A DNA stretch of 64,000 nucleotides from Siniperca chuatsi (GCF_020085105.1 NC_058045.1:18541333-18605332), one strand, 5' to 3'. Shown: positions 1 through 13,597, counted from the first letter of the stretch. The notes: generated from the letters alone by a model not told the origin. Program-made: numbers and translations.

Positions 1-1605
1 TGGAGCAAAAATGGCGAAAATCAAAACTGGAAGTTTTCTACCTCGCATGGCATGAGAGTGTACTGAACTATGGCCGTGCTCTTAATGCTGCAAAAACAGC
101 CTATTTCTCTAGCTTAATCAGTAACAATAAGCACAATCCCATATTTCTTTTTGATACTGTAGCTAAACTCCCAGCTAGTCTCAGTTCTTACAAATTTTGA
201 AACTATCTCTCTTGAGACATTGTCTAAACTGGTTTTAACTTCAAAACCAAACCTGTCTCCTTGCCCCTCTTCCAGCTAAACGTTTTAAAGATCTCTGGCC
301 ATCTCTGGGACCTACAGTGCTGAATATTGTTAATTTATCACTTACAACTGGTACTGTCCCAAGTAGCTTTAAGACTGCTGTGGTTAAACCTCTATTTAAG
401 AAACCGTACCTTGATCCAGGACCTCTCAATAACTATAGACAAGTGTCTAACCTGCCATTCTTTTCAAAAGTACTAGAAAGAGTTGTGTCTCAGTAAATTT
501 TGGCTCCCAAAGGCAGGGAGTAAATTGCATAAGTGATAAATGACATTTTTCTTACTATTGATTCAAATTCCACTTTGGTACTTCTATTACTGGACCTCAG
601 TGCGGCTTTTGATACCAGTAATCACAGCATACTCCTCGATCGTCTCAAAAACTACTTTAGCGTCTCTGGCCTGGCTCTCACATGGTTAAAATCTTATCTT
701 TGTGAAAGAACACAGTGTGTTTCTTATAATATCATTACATCATTATTTAGAATGGAGTACCTCAGGACTCTGTTCTTTGGCCTCTGCTTTTCTCTTTATA
801 TGACATGTAAATTATATTTTATATTAAGTTTATATTCATATTATATTTCTCTATATTACACCTCCTGGCCAAATCATGCACAGTTTTGGAATTAATTTCC
901 TCTGCTACGCTGATGATACTCAGCTGTGACTCAGCTGTGTGTGCCTTAAAGGCAGTTCATGATGCTCAAATTAGAAATCTAGAGTCCTGTTTATCTGCTG
1001 TGAAATCCTGGATGTCACGTAATTTCCTGCTCCTAAATTCCGATAAAACTGAGATGCTGGTCATTGGCCCTGCTCAACATAGACACCAGTTTGAGTTCAA
1101 GTAACAGTAACTCTCGACAATTATGTGATCTCTTAAAGTTCGACAGCCAAGAATCTTGGTGTTACGCATAATCCTACGCTCTCATTTGATCGGCTCACTA
1201 AAAAAATCACCAAGATCGCCTTTTTCCACTTACGCAACATAGCTAAAATTAGGTCTTTCTGTCCATGGCTAATGCAGAGATCTTAATTCATGCATCTGTT
1301 TCATTTAGATTGGATTAGTGTAACGTTTTGTTGTCTGGCCTACCACGCACTACTAAAAGTCTTCAGTGGGCGACACCTCCTGGATCCATCCTCTTCACTT
1401 ATTTTTTACAGTCTACATTTTGTCATCATAATTGTGTATACTATGATTTTCTGTTGTGAATCTATTCTGTACACACGACATCTATTGCATGTCTGTCTGT
1501 CCTGGGAGAGGGATCCCTCCTCTGTTGCTCTTCCTGAGGTTTCTTCCAATTTTCCTTGAGGCAACTTGTGATATTGGTTTTATAAATAAAATTTACTTGA
1601 CCTGA
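1..1605 (+). mobile_element. Decayed L2/CR1-type non-LTR retrotransposon (LINE), reverse transcriptase part
   Basis: Fragments in shifting frames match the reverse transcriptase of fish L2/CR1/Rex1-type LINEs. About 360-490 encodes a segment of the type KPLFKKP...LNNYR..SNLPF.SKVLE. About 580-670 encodes LLLDLSAAFD..NHSILLDRL. The catalytic Y-A-D-D motif lies at 906-917. About 960-1100 encodes the thumb-like segment ending DKTEMLVIGP. The copy is broken by stops and frameshifts. Its 5' part lies outside the window, and the first 200 bases already look like LINE coding sequence (AYFSSLISNNKHNP-like). The 3' end is the AT-rich tail with TTTATAAATAAAATTTAC near 1580-1600. It is surely inactive. 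The superfamily is fairly sure, the exact family is not. Confidence 0.8.
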
Positions 1606-4080
1606 CGTCACTCAAGTGTGTCTCAGCATGTTCTATGGAAATATGTGTTCTATATGTAACAGGGCTTACCATATGTGTCACAGCGCATTAGGATCTTATT
1701 TATATTCACTTAATCTTGTGGGTAAAATCTCACTCTGTTATGAATTATATTTTATACATTGTTCTACCGCAACATTTCCCTGCTCTCCTGATCTATATAG
1801 CGCGTACGGACAATATATCTCAATTACCTCAGTAACCCAGAGAAAAACAATCACTTAATGATTACGTTTAAAAGAACGGGCAATAGCATGGGAGTGAAAT
1901 GATATACGAGGAGGTCGAAAATAAGTTTATGCAAAGCTTTCTGGATCCAAACAGCTGTAAGGGATCTTCTAGAGTTACTCAGGCAGACACAGGCAGCAGC
2001 TAATATACCATATATTGCCTGAATATTGGAAAAAATGGCCCACACACAGTACATACAGTATATGGTGTTATAGCAGGCCACTGCACCACAGTGAGGACAT
2101 TTTGAAAGGACACCCTGGCTCTCACTCCTCTTCTGAATAACATATTTTCACCACAAAACATGCAAGGCCCAAAATTTATGTCACTCTCCACAGAGTCAGC
2201 AGAGAAATGAGAAATACAATCTATCTGTCGATCGAGCCAAACAAATGTAGGGTAATCCGCTACAGTGTCAGCATCTGTCTCATGTGTTACTGTCAGTGAT
2301 GTTATATTGACAATGTTGACAACCAAACCTCAAAAGCTGTGCAGGGAACACTTTCCATAAGTCCTACTGTTTCCCAGGAATCTGTGTTTAAGCAAAGCAA
2401 ACAAACTCCGGCACACACACTTGCATGTGCTGTAGCCTAATGAACATAGCAGAGCAGCAAGCCGTTACACATACCTCATTCATTTCCCTGTACTTTTTTC
2501 CCTCATTGCACACGTACTGCTGCACTGACTAAGGCATACACACACATACACGCACCCACATGTGCATCCTCTCAGGCACACTGTCTTTCAAACACACACA
2601 CATAACATCACACATAGTCACAAATTCGCACAGGCCCACTCAAACTTACGCACCGTCCCATTTTTTGTTTGTGACACCGTGTTAGCGGGAAGCCCGGCTG
2701 TGAGCTAACCCCGCCATGTTTTTCTCGTCTCCTCTGTTATGGTTGGCACCTGTTGTGTGCTCAACATGCACACACACACACACATATACACAAACACATC
2801 GCTCACAAGCAGTCCCACACACTACTTTGCCATGAGCTATTAATAAATTGAAGAAATCAAAATTCTTTCCATTCCTATCTTAAAGACCAACACCAGAGTT
2901 TTTGGACATAAGTCCTTTGTCATTTCCTGTCCATTCCTCAGGTCATATTTCACCATACTTTTCCAATATTGGATTTTTTTTTTTTTGCTCTTTATAAGCT
3001 CCCACTGTATCTATAAAGATACAGTTGGAAAACACTTACAAATTCTCACAAATAATGAAGATGGTATGCTGAAATGGAAGTGCCACTTTTTTCATGATAT
3101 TTCTCAAGAAAACTACTTGTTAAAAGGAAGCCAGGGGAACAAGCAAAATTACAAAAACAAAGTGACCCCTGGGTGTTATTTTCCTCCAAAGTGTTGTTTT
3201 TGTGGGTCTTTGGGTCTTGCAAGGCTCATTTTCACATGCAGAGTGGACATAGTAAATTATAAAAAAGTGTTATTGTGCGCTTTAATCTCCCTGTTTTTCT
3301 GCTGTTGTCCCCCTCACCCTTCCCCCCACACAACAAAACCCCACACTGATGACACATGGGAGCCGAGCTGAGCTGGCAGACATATCATCCCTTATTATCA
3401 GACTGCTGGAAAGCCCGGGACCTCCGGAGCCTCTGGACCCTCCCTGCAGGGTACACGGATGAGCAGGTCATACTACTGGGATGTGGACTGGGACAGGTGG
3501 AGGGGACATATAAGGGGAAAAGGCACTGTGGCGTCATCCCTGTCCCCTCTGCTGCACAGTTTCCTTCAAGAGAGTCTGCTGGCAAACCTCCGACAACAAC
3601 TTTGGATCCTGCGTCATGTTTTGTTTGGCTGTTGTGATTATTTTCATAGAAAGAACATCTTTATTGATAAAACTTTGTCTGTTGTCCGGGGCTGTTTTGC
3701 TGGCTTTTTTGTTTGGTTTGCCAGTCCGTGGCGAGAACTCTGTCTCCCTTCTGACTTGTGAAAGATACATAATAGTAAGAATGATATCTTTGTTTTTGAA
3801 GAAAATAATGTTTGTTCTTGAAGAGGCAATTATTGGAATTAAAAAATAAAAGCAAAGAAATATCACAGGATGTTCCCAGTTTCAGTTTTGAAATTATGAT
3901 TTTTGACATATTTTGAGGATCTTCATTTGCTCCCCATTCTTTCATTTTATCTAATAAAATAAAATATAAAGACAGTAATGAGAAAGAAAACATTTATGTT
4001 TTCTGCTCCAGCCACCCGAAGCAATATGCAAAAGGATATTTAAATAGGGGAATCTGATATCTCTGGCAGAATTCAAGACT
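1606..4080. other. Intergenic stretch, no gene recognised
   Basis: I see no exon with believable splice sites or family similarity. 2480-2830 is rich in short CACACA runs. A T-run sits at 2976-2986. The short open frames around 3356-3860 overlap on both strands and carry no recognisable domain. Confidence 0.5.
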
Positions 4081-4099
4081 ATTGTAAACTCTATGGTAA

Positions 4100-4256
4100 A
4101 TAATGCCATGCTTATTGTGTCTTTTCTTAGCCTACTTTTAGCCTTATTTTAGTATTATCATCTGTTTTAGTTTGTGTATCAGTTGTTTGATTTTGTATTG
4201 GCCTTGGCCATCCAACCTCACTGGGATGGCCTGGTTAAATAAAGGTTAAGTAAGAG
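4100..4256 (+). repeat. Probable LINE 3' tail
   Basis: The stretch ends in GGGATGGCCTGGTTAAATAAA followed by GGTTAAG. This is the kind of 3' end left by 5'-truncated fish LINE insertions. No coding part is preserved. The family is uncertain. Confidence 0.4.
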
Positions 4257-5203
4257 AATAGATTTGAGAAATGTACCTTTTAAGTACATGCACCCTACTC
4301 TCCCTCTCCCTGTCTCTCAGTACAGTCACAGTACAGCTGAGCAGCTGTCAGAGCAGTTACAGGTGTTAAAAGAGTCCTGAGCTGATGCACAGGTACAGTT
4401 TGTCATACACAGAAACTCACAGGTGGCTCCCAGCGCTGGGAGCTGAGCAGCTCTCATTGTTTGTCAGACTTAGGGGCTGCAGGTGGCCCAACCTACAGGG
4501 CTAATAACTGACATTATTAATTAACACACCGCACAGTGCTGCAGGAGAGAGATGTCCAACACTATCAGCACAACCTTTTATTTTCTAATTTTTTAAGATT
4601 AGTTTCAGCATGGTAGTCAAATAAAGACAAATTGTTATTTGCTGTAATGGCCTGGCAGTAATTGCTACTAGGCAGCAGCTGATTCACTGAGCACACATGG
4701 GACAAACAGAAGGCTTGTAAGCATCAGTTTGTCTGGAGGAACATCTCCCTGTTTAAACTGGTCTCAGACAGCGAGCTAACTCTCGCTTTAATGATAATAA
4801 TAAGGCCAACATATAGCCTCTCACCTTCCGAGCCCACAATTACTAGCCTGGCACACTGCGTACGCACACAGTCTGTCTGGGGAGCAAGCCACTGGATAAT
4901 TCCTGGTTACCTGTAGCAGCCACTTCTCACAAACACACTTAACATACAAATACCAGAAAAATAACTTTGATGGTTATGAACACACATACACAGGCATGCA
5001 TTTAGGAACATGCACACACTGCACATATGAATTAGCCAAACATGTACAGTGAGCCAAACGTGGATTTGCAACTAATTTTCCTGCCAAAAAATTTCTTGTT
5101 AAGGTGAAACCACTGCTGTTACCTCATCTCAAGGGCTCATCCAAAACCCCAAAGAATATCTGCATTCAGTAAGTAACAGGAAATTACTGATGATGTTCTG
5201 TGT

Positions 5204-5712
5204 TAAAGGTGGGGCGTGCGATTCTGGAGAAATCCAATACCATGACAAATACTATGATATAGAGCGAACAACAACACAGCAGGTAAAATAACTAACATTA
5301 GCTAGGTTATGGGTTAGCAAACTGTCCCTACAGTTGCTGCTGCGAAGCTAACAGCCAGAGAGGACGAGAAGGTTTCCCAGAGCAGCACACCAGCTCCAGA
5401 CAGCGATACTCACAACTCTCCTGCTACTATAGCATACATCACAACAACAGCATATCTTGGAAAAGTAGAAAGTAAGCTGAATGTCCGTGAGCAAGTCATT
5501 TAATGTTACCTGACACACAAATCATGGCTGGAATAGTGTTGTGTGGCTCGGCCGAGCCACTTTGTTTGTTTCCCATTTAGAGAGCCAGGGCTGTGTACAA
5601 ACACTGGATTTTTTTTTCAGCGCACACACTGAACTGACAGCTAGCAGACCGTGAGTAGATATTTGCTGAATTTGACAAAAAGACGTGTATTGGATTAGAA
5701 TTGCCAACCCGT
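5204..5712 (+). mobile_element. MITE copy A (family shared with 39167 and 55907)
   Basis: This roughly 510-bp segment is nearly identical to 39167-39692 and, in reverse, to most of 55907-56336. It begins TAAAGGTGGGGCGTGCGATT, the same terminal sequence as copy B. The right end stops at GGATTAGAATTGCC and lacks the intact right terminal inverted repeat seen in copy B, so the copy is damaged or truncated on that side. No transposase is encoded. It is a non-autonomous DNA element. Confidence 0.75.
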
Positions 5713-8271
5713 TCTCATTCCCAGGGCGTCAAATAGCAACGTTTTGTCACACCCCTGGGCATTGTAAACAGTTGCACATGGTACCTTTTAGCACCTGTAG
5801 GAGACGCCTCCAGAAACTACTTGGTTAGGTAGTAGGAAGTCACGGGACGTAAGTGACGTAAGTCATGTTAAATGTAAGTAATGTAACATTACTTAAAACT
5901 TTAACACACACACATGCGCTCCACACGGATCACTCTGAAGTGTCATTGTCAGTGTCTAAACAGCGAAACTTATCTAATAATCACATGAGCTTGTGTACTC
6001 AGTACCACCAAAGGGCTATAAATCCACTTCCTGTCACTTTTATGGCTCAGTAACAATATGGCAATATCCTCTAATTTAGCATTGTCTGGCTGAACATTAA
6101 CCAGGCCCATTGTCATTGCACATTTCCCCAATTTATCTCAGACTATCTCTTTGCTTTTCTCTGCACGACAGCCGGCTGAAGTGATTTTTGTACTATTGGA
6201 TATAGCAGGTATAAATATTGAACCATGGACTGGTGTTCAGTGAGGTCGCTGGCCGCGTGCCGTTAACCTTCAGTGCTCACTAATGCAGTGTGGGCAGATC
6301 CATGGAGGGCAGGCTGCCTACAGAAGCATGCGCCACATTGCACACACGCACACACACACACACACATGAGAGACCAAAATCTAAAAGAAAAAACTACACA
6401 CACTAATTTATTTACCTTTGATTTTGTATTCTGTAATTCAATCAATATTTGTGATTTTATAGTCCAATTCAGAAGAATTAAGATTTCTTTATATTTATAT
6501 TTATAGTCAAATGGGGGACACCCTTATTCAGAGTAACTTAGATTTAATGCAGCTGCACAGTAAGTACAAATTTTCAACAACAAACAAACAAATGAATAGG
6601 TTAATATGATGGGTAACTATAGACCTTTATGCAAATGTTCATAATAAATTGTTCTTTCCTTTTCTTTCCTTCCTGGTCTTCGTATCTATACTGCTTATCG
6701 GCTTTGTTTAAGTGGTACAATATAACAGCAGATAAAAGCCCTTCAACAGAAGAACGAACCAGGTTTTCCTCCCTCTTCGTCATTTTTACTTATTTTGTCA
6801 TGAAAATCTTGTGTTGCACCATTAAGATACAAAAATCACTCTTTTCCTAGAAAGACCTGGCTGAGAAAGAAGTAACAAACTGTCTGCTCCAAGTTTCTTC
6901 TTTTTCTATCCTGTGTTGAAGGGGATTCATTCAATATGGTAATCCTACCTCTCACCACACACACAAACACACACACACGTTTTCTCTTCCTTCTACGTGC
7001 TTGGAGGCTTGGAACTTGGTAACACTGGCTAGGATGGTCAAAAGTGCGTTTAGCCTCAGAACATGGTCTTTTCTTTGATCTGTCCCATAATAAAGATCCA
7101 AATGATGAATGCTGGCCAGTCATAATATCATCTATTCTTTTCCTTGCATCATTGTGCATATGTTCTCCACTGTGGCACAGTTTACTGGTCTCCCATAGGC
7201 AGACCATTAATTGCTTGGCGCCTCCCAAGAAAAAAACAGGAAAAAAAGCAAACAAAGAAACAGTTTTGTTAATAGCTGCTGTTGGCTGCTGATTTGGACC
7301 ATGTAGTAATGCCAATTCTGTTGGAACACACACAAACATCATACTGCCACCCATCATTAGCAGGGCTCCGTTAACACAAATATGTGTGTGTATGTGTATA
7401 TATTTGAATGTGTGTAAATGTGTGTTAATGTATGCATGTGTGCTTTCATGTATGTTTGTGTATACATGACTTTGTTTATATTTGTGTACGTGTGGGCTTT
7501 CACAGAGAAAACTTTGTCATCACTTGTGTGTCAGACTGGTGGTACTGCCATTATATTTAAGTGCACACACAAACACACACACACATATCCATAGTCTTTC
7601 AGTTGTGGCATTTCTGGACATCTTCCCATCTGCATTACTGAAGCATGAGAATGAAATTGACAGTCTTGGGCTGAAGGATGGCAAAGCAGACAAAAACAAC
7701 TCCTGCCAGCTTCCATGGCAAGTCTCAACGGACAATGGTTTGGGGCAGCCAAATGGCACAGTTGCAATGTCCTTCTCGAGCAATTTCCTCATAAATATTT
7801 GCACTCCTCTGTCGTGTTTTTGTCTGAGTGTGTCGGTGCGTGGGCTATGACAATATCTGAAATGTCTGTCATTCTTAGAAAAAGTAGTGATTTTCACGAT
7901 CAAGTGAAATGTTATTATGAACCTTTTTCACAGTGAAATGACTAGGGAATTGTATAAATTAATTACCGGATGATCATTTCAAGGTGAGTCAGGAGAATGT
8001 GTGCACTATGCCAGTTTCTGAATCCTGAATCCTGTTTCTGAAACACAGAAAACAGAAGTTGCAGAAAAACAAGGAGGAAAAAGGTCAAGGACAGGAAGAC
8101 AAAGAGCGCAATAGAAGGAAAGAACTCTGTAACCCCTGGGCCCTGGCGAGGGCCACAGAAATTGAGCTTATCTTGTTTATGTGGGGAAGATAACTAGAAT
8201 GCTCATCTGGCCAGAGAGAGAGGAACCTCCACCATGGCTGTACGCTGACACTGGAGACTAGAAACTGGAGC

Positions 8272-8276
<5 letters not shown>

Positions 8277-8360
<84 letters not shown>
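8277..8360. repeat. (TG)n microsatellite, about 42 units
   Basis: An uninterrupted TG dinucleotide run of 84 bases. On the minus strand it reads as CA and yields a poly-(Thr-His) open frame that is not a gene. Confidence 0.98.
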
Positions 8361-8364
<4 letters not shown>

Positions 8365-10372
8365 CATGACAGCTGGACACACACGCTGGCACTCGCTCAA
8401 CTGTTGCAAAGAAAGTAAAAGAGCATAACATCCACAGGGATCTGTGTATGGTTTATAAAAATGGAAAAACATGAAGAACAAGTTAGCGGAGGTAGTTGCT
8501 CCCACGTGGCTGTTTTGTTTTCTTTTAAAACAATCAAAGAATACACTTTTTATAGTTTGAGATTCAGCAGCTTCAAAAACTAAAACTCTTGTGAATAGAA
8601 TTCTGCCAGCTGAATTTACTGTCGTCAGTCCATAGATTTCAGTTAAGCTGATGGCCCTTACAGTGCTGCTTGTGCTGTTTATTTCTACCTGAACAGAAAT
8701 AATATTGCCAGCCACTCCAAAAGAGAATCATCCAACGGAGTTATTTGAAGTGACGGATAGGTATGGATCATGGCCTGCCTTGTAATTAAGAGAGATTGCT
8801 ATTTTCCCCTCAGAATGGGCTCCTATCCTGATCTGTAATTATATGTTGTTCAAACATAGAGGGGAGTGTCCCTGGTTATTGTGCAGCCTGCTTTACCACC
8901 ACAACAAGTGCCAGCATCACTGATTGTCTGCCTTTGGTTTTAAAGTTTCTTTTTACTTTTTCATTAACAATGTGTTTGTATCCAGCAGATTTGTTTATCT
9001 GCCACAGTTTTGCACCCTCACTGTCTTGCCTCTAATGTATCTAATGTGATCGTGGCAGGAAGGCAGTGCTTCTGTGCATGTGCGTATGTGTGCGTGTGGT
9101 GTGTGTAGTCCCAGGTAGTGCCCCGGTGACCTCCACATAGTGACACTGACGTGCAACAATGATGAATGCCCTGATAGAGTGAAGTAAGGACACACCTGGA
9201 TAATGTTAAAGTTAAAAACTTAGAAACCTTAAACGTTACAAGATGCTGACCTGACTTGTTTAATTAAGTGCAGCGTTCTGCTTTTAAACATTTACTGCCA
9301 CCCACTCTTTCTGCAACACCTTCAATTAAATTTCGCCTTTAACAAATCCAAGAATATTTCAGAAATGCCAAAAGTGATAAAGGTCACCTCTACTGGAACA
9401 TGTAGGCAGGGTGGGCTGATGTTTGAATTTTTTATTTTTTTTTTGGAGGAAAGTGCGGATCGTTTTAAATCTTAAAACGGAATGGCCACAGAGTGTAACA
9501 TTTGACCCCTGTGAATAAGTATAGCCCAGGCAGTCTCTGCACCACATACAGAGTATATTTTAGTGTAAAGCTGTGACCCCCTTGTTTTCCAGTAAGAGGA
9601 AAATGTCATGCAATGACCCAGTGACCACACTGGAAACCACTTCCTTTGTTATGATTTTGTATGACTAAACCACCTCATTTCCCTTGTTCTGGCCCTCCAG
9701 AATACCATCCACATCTTGTCACATCCACATTGCTCTGCCATCTCTGACCTTTCAATAGTGTGTTGACACCAAAAGCTTCAAAATTGCAAAACTTTACAAA
9801 TGTAGCATTTTTTAGGAGTCGATCAGACATAGACCAAAGACAAACACTGACATTGTGCAGTTGTTTTTGTGTTCCCAAATCGTTTGTTTTTGTCTCATCA
9901 TCATCATACCTTGAATTTAGATCTTGTATTTTACACATTATAAACTGTGATGTACGTTACGTAAATTTGTAAATACAATTCAAGAATTATGATTATGACA
10001 ACTTAAGACACGTAAACTACATAAATAAACAACCATTTGATCAAGAAGACAATTCAATATCCCCAACCTTCTTCTCTTCTCCTCACACAGTTTTACTTTG
10101 TACAAAATCCACTAAAACTTCCACTTCATTGTTAATATGTCAGAACCTACGGTTACATAATTAGGAAAGCCTCCTCGCCGGCTCCTGGTTGATTAGGAAT
10201 CAACAATTAGATAGTTTTGTGGGGCACTGAAGAAACACAATCCCCTCTTTATACACTGGCTCTGCTGTAACCACCTCAGAGCCCATGAAAGGATGTAGAT
10301 TGAATTATATTTTACATTATGAAATTAAGCTCTTTGGGGGAAATTAGCCAAATGATTATGTTTCAGTGTAAT

Positions 10373-10376
<4 letters not shown>

Positions 10377-10427
<51 letters not shown>
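10377..10427. repeat. (GA)n microsatellite
   Basis: A perfect GA run of about 51 bases, followed within 300 bp by a longer loosely purine-rich region. Confidence 0.97.
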
Positions 10428-10429
<2 letters not shown>

Positions 10430-12889
10430 GGATGCTCGAGCCCATACACACCACACACAGGAGTTTTGACTATTACGGGGGGCCAGTACAGTTTGTCCTG
10501 GCCATAGAGGTTATGTGGTATGACCCCCTTTCCCTCTGATTCTCCCTCTCTCTGTCTCTTTCTTGTTCATTCCCCTCTCTCCATCCCTCTTTTCAGTCCA
10601 CAGCAATTAGAGAGGCAAAGTGGGAAAAGAGGAATGTGTGAGCATGCTTTGTGAGGATTGGGAGAAAGAGGGAGGGAGTACAAGAGAGAAAGTGAGAGAT
10701 AAAGAGAGAGGGAAAGATGAGAGAGACACAGAGGAGGGGAGGAGACGAAAGGAGAGGAGAAGGCCTGTCTTAATTGGCCTGTGTGGCCACGCTGGGCTGT
10801 GATGGTTGGGGCTTGCCAAACCCTGTGCCTCAATAGTTGGCCTGGCCTTACATGCATCCCGTGCATCCGGCCAACCACAACTAACTCTAGTGTGCTCTTT
10901 GGCAGTTTCCAATGTCAGGCCTGGGAGAGTTGTGCCACCCACATCTACACTCTGCTCCACAGTTCAGGAGGACTCTCTGAAGGGGATGGATGCGTGGGTT
11001 TGGGCTCGTGGTGTATTTGGCTCCACCAGTTTAGGTTGAGGTGGCATTTCTGCGCTCTTTCTATTGTTTACTTATTTAGGATAATGTTATGGTGATTTTA
11101 TGCCTATGCTCCAGATTTAGAGGCAGATGTAAATTTAAATTTGACAATAAGTTAAAAATGCACCTACCCAAATTACATACATACCTTGGACATTAGAAAA
11201 ATACTTTTCAGCCATCCACACCACTGCAGCATCAGCTTTAATGATCTTGACAAGATCTAATCAACATAACCATCTAACTCAACAATTGGGAAAACAAATA
11301 TATGTCTTGGCGCACTGTGGCTTTGGATTGTTTTGGTTGACTTATGTTGTGCCAGACGCAGCCCCATCAGGCACAGCGGTGACATGACGAGCCCTGAGGA
11401 CCAGAGAGTCCCTGATCTCATTACCAAGCTCTAGAGAGTCATACTATGTATAAACACCTGCAGGGAACAGGCTCACTCTCAGAGCAGCTGCTGGAGAACA
11501 CACACACACACCTGCCGTGGTTCAAAAACGTCAGTGAGAGTGTTTAATTGGGAATGACACTTTAAAAACACTGTGCTAATAATGCATTAATCAGTAAATG
11601 GAATGGAGTTATGGTGTAGAATTCACTTGCTGAAAGAGATGAAAATATGTGAAAATGTACATGTGTTGCATGCATGCAAGTTTAGTATGTGCATGATTGT
11701 GTGTGAAGTTGTGCAGCCACTAGCCATTCTTCAGAAATGAACTATTTTTGACAGTGTGCACTTTCAGTGTTTTTCTCTCTTTTTTGCAGGGGGACGGACT
11801 CCTTAGAAGCGCAATAAGGTTTCATGAGACAGGCAATGGTGATTTAATTGAGCGATTTATGACCATCAAACACAGAACACGAGCTCCTTTACAATGATAG
11901 CCGACCAGCTTCTCCACTTTCCCAGAAGCAACACATGTGCATCTCATCACTGTAAGGCAGAACTTTGCACTAAAGCCAAAGAAAGAGATTTCTGCCTCTC
12001 AAACTCTTTGATGTCAACCTAAACCAGAACTGAGAGCTACAGTAAACTTCTGCACCAAGATAACCCCTGTGCCCAAAACTGTTCCATTCTGGGAACAAAA
12101 ATACAACGGTACTACGGTAAATCTGCCCGGTAACAGACATCCCATGGGTGGGTATGTGCATGCATGTCAACAATGAAATGTCGTGCCATTTTCAGAATAT
12201 GCATGTGATAATTTGAGACATGTTGGTTACTAAACTTAGCCACTGAAGTGGAGCTTGCTCCAGTAGTTAGCAAGCCGCTGGAAGATGGAGGATGTACGGA
12301 TGGGTGTGTCAGAGGCAGGGAGAACAGGTCAGGTTTAGTGTGGCATGCAGGAGAGGAAGGACTGAGGAGTTGTGGCCAGGGATATGGGGGAGGGTGGGTG
12401 TGAGGAAGAGAGAGGGTGCTAAAAGCTGCTAGAGATTCTTTGCAAGGCCTTGAGATTTAATAAATCATTTACAGGGTACACAAGGTTTAATTGATGTAAA
12501 AAGATTTTAAAAATGGCCTTCGAGCTCAACACACACCGAAAAGTGTGAACACACACCCAAGGTAGGCAAATGCACTGAACAAATCAAGTAAATCTTTTAG
12601 GCATTGTATGTTTGATAAAATGTTTTTTTATTGATATTAAAAATGAAAGTACATGAATTGTGCATTTCGGACGTTCTAGCGTGCAGAGGTTAAATCAATA
12701 AAATACACACAGGCTGAGTGAGCTACTGACACAGAAAAGTTGCCATTGCTCGGCAAGATATCTCTTCATATTCAGCGAAAAGAAGTGGTTGTCTTTCACG
12801 CCATTCATAAGAACACTAGAGTAGCCTGTTTGAACATTACAATAGTGAATGAATGCAGTCCTAGCAGGAAAATGTAGAATAAAATAGAA

Positions 12890-12950
12890 AATATAATAAT
12901 ATTATTATTAACAATAATAATAATATAATAATAATAATAATAATAATAAT
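12890..12950. repeat. (TAA/TTA)n microsatellite
   Basis: An ATT-rich start turns into tandem TAA units. It makes a run of leucines or tyrosines in minus-strand open frames. Confidence 0.9.
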
Positions 12951-13500
12951 TGCACTGCCTGCTTTGTTGCACAACTGAAGTAGAATATAATTAGAGACAG
13001 GACGCAGCCTTGATAATTGAGATCTCTCTGACAGAAAGAAGATATAAAGTATTGGCTTGACTCTTCGCCACAGCAGGGTGAGTATCCATTAAGTCTCCAT
13101 TTCATGGGTGATGCATGACACAATAGAGGAGGAAACTATAATGTGGCACAGAATTACCTTGTTTCTGACATGGGCTTCAGTGGTTTGTCACAGAGAGCTG
13201 TATCATTGTGGCCAGGTATGGGTAACAACGTCAGCTGCCCTTCCACAACAACATTATCACTTACACTCAGCAACTACTCCACTTCTCCCTTGGAGAGCGT
13301 AGACAGTTTTTTCCTGAGTGCTTCAGAAACGGTTCAGCGTGATAGCCCTTCATCAAATGCATAATGGATGGTTGATTGGAAGATTGTTAAGGGGTGAATG
13401 GCAGGCTAACAACACTGCCCCCCCATCACCATGCAAATACAGATACATACTGTTGATGCATACGATCAGGGGCATTGTCTTCTATAAAACAGAGAACAAA

Positions 13501-13530
13501 GGATAGATAGACAGATGGACAGATAGACAG
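13501..13530. repeat. Short GATA/GACA tetranucleotide repeat
   Basis: Imperfect repeats of GATAGACA/GATGGACA directly beside the left arm of the large palindrome. GATAGA units recur at the palindrome's right end. Confidence 0.8.
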
Positions 13531-13597
13531 AGGAGAACAGTGAGGTGTTGAGGAATGATATCATTGCTCAACACCTCACTGTTCTCCTCTATCTATC
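13522..13597. repeat. 76-bp near-perfect palindrome with no loop
   Basis: Two 38-base arms meet at 13559/13560 in the centre AATGATATCATT. The arms pair at 36 of 38 positions; the mismatches fall where the left arm reads GATAGACAG against GATAGATAG, and GAGGAAT against GAGCAAT. The core arm word is GAGGAGAACAGTGAGGTG and its complement. It lies about 2.4 kb beyond the igf2 stop codon on the igf2 downstream side. A transcript would fold into one long hairpin with only a minimal loop. Confidence 0.95.

Larger units (their letters stand above)
5713..13500. other. Intergenic stretch with microsatellites, no gene recognised
   Basis: There is no supported gene. Simple repeats dominate in places: CA runs at 6341-6365 and 6957-6978, TG-rich sequence at 7380-7470, and GA/AG-rich sequence at 10620-10765. 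Long open frames here (for example 6836-7357 and 8203-8715 on the minus strand) are by-products of purine- or CA-rich sequence. 10120-10375 is AT-rich unique-looking sequence with many ATTA-type cores that could be a conserved non-coding element, but this cannot be decided from one genome. Confidence 0.5.

Noticed and set aside
3356..3761. Overlapping 93- and 100-codon plus-strand frames
   Set aside because: They overlap each other and minus-strand frames, and show no domain, signal or splice support.
6836..7357. 173-codon minus-strand open frame
   Set aside because: It has no recognisable domain, runs through a CA microsatellite (VCVFVCV) and a poly-lysine/arginine stretch, and has no splice or promoter context. 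Length alone is weak evidence in AT/CA-biased vertebrate DNA.
8203..8715. 170-codon minus-strand open frame with Thr-His repeats
   Set aside because: The open frame is produced by the (TG)n microsatellite; TH repeats are its direct translation.
10567..10960. Leu/Ser-rich minus-strand frames
   Set aside because: They come from a purine-rich (GAGAGG) low-complexity tract, not from a protein family.
13522..13597. Palindrome as a mir-483-type igf2 microRNA
   Set aside because: mir-483 lies in an IGF2 intron in mammals, the arm sequence does not match what I recall of it, and a zero-loop duplex is not a normal pre-miRNA shape. Kept only as an unexplained palindrome.
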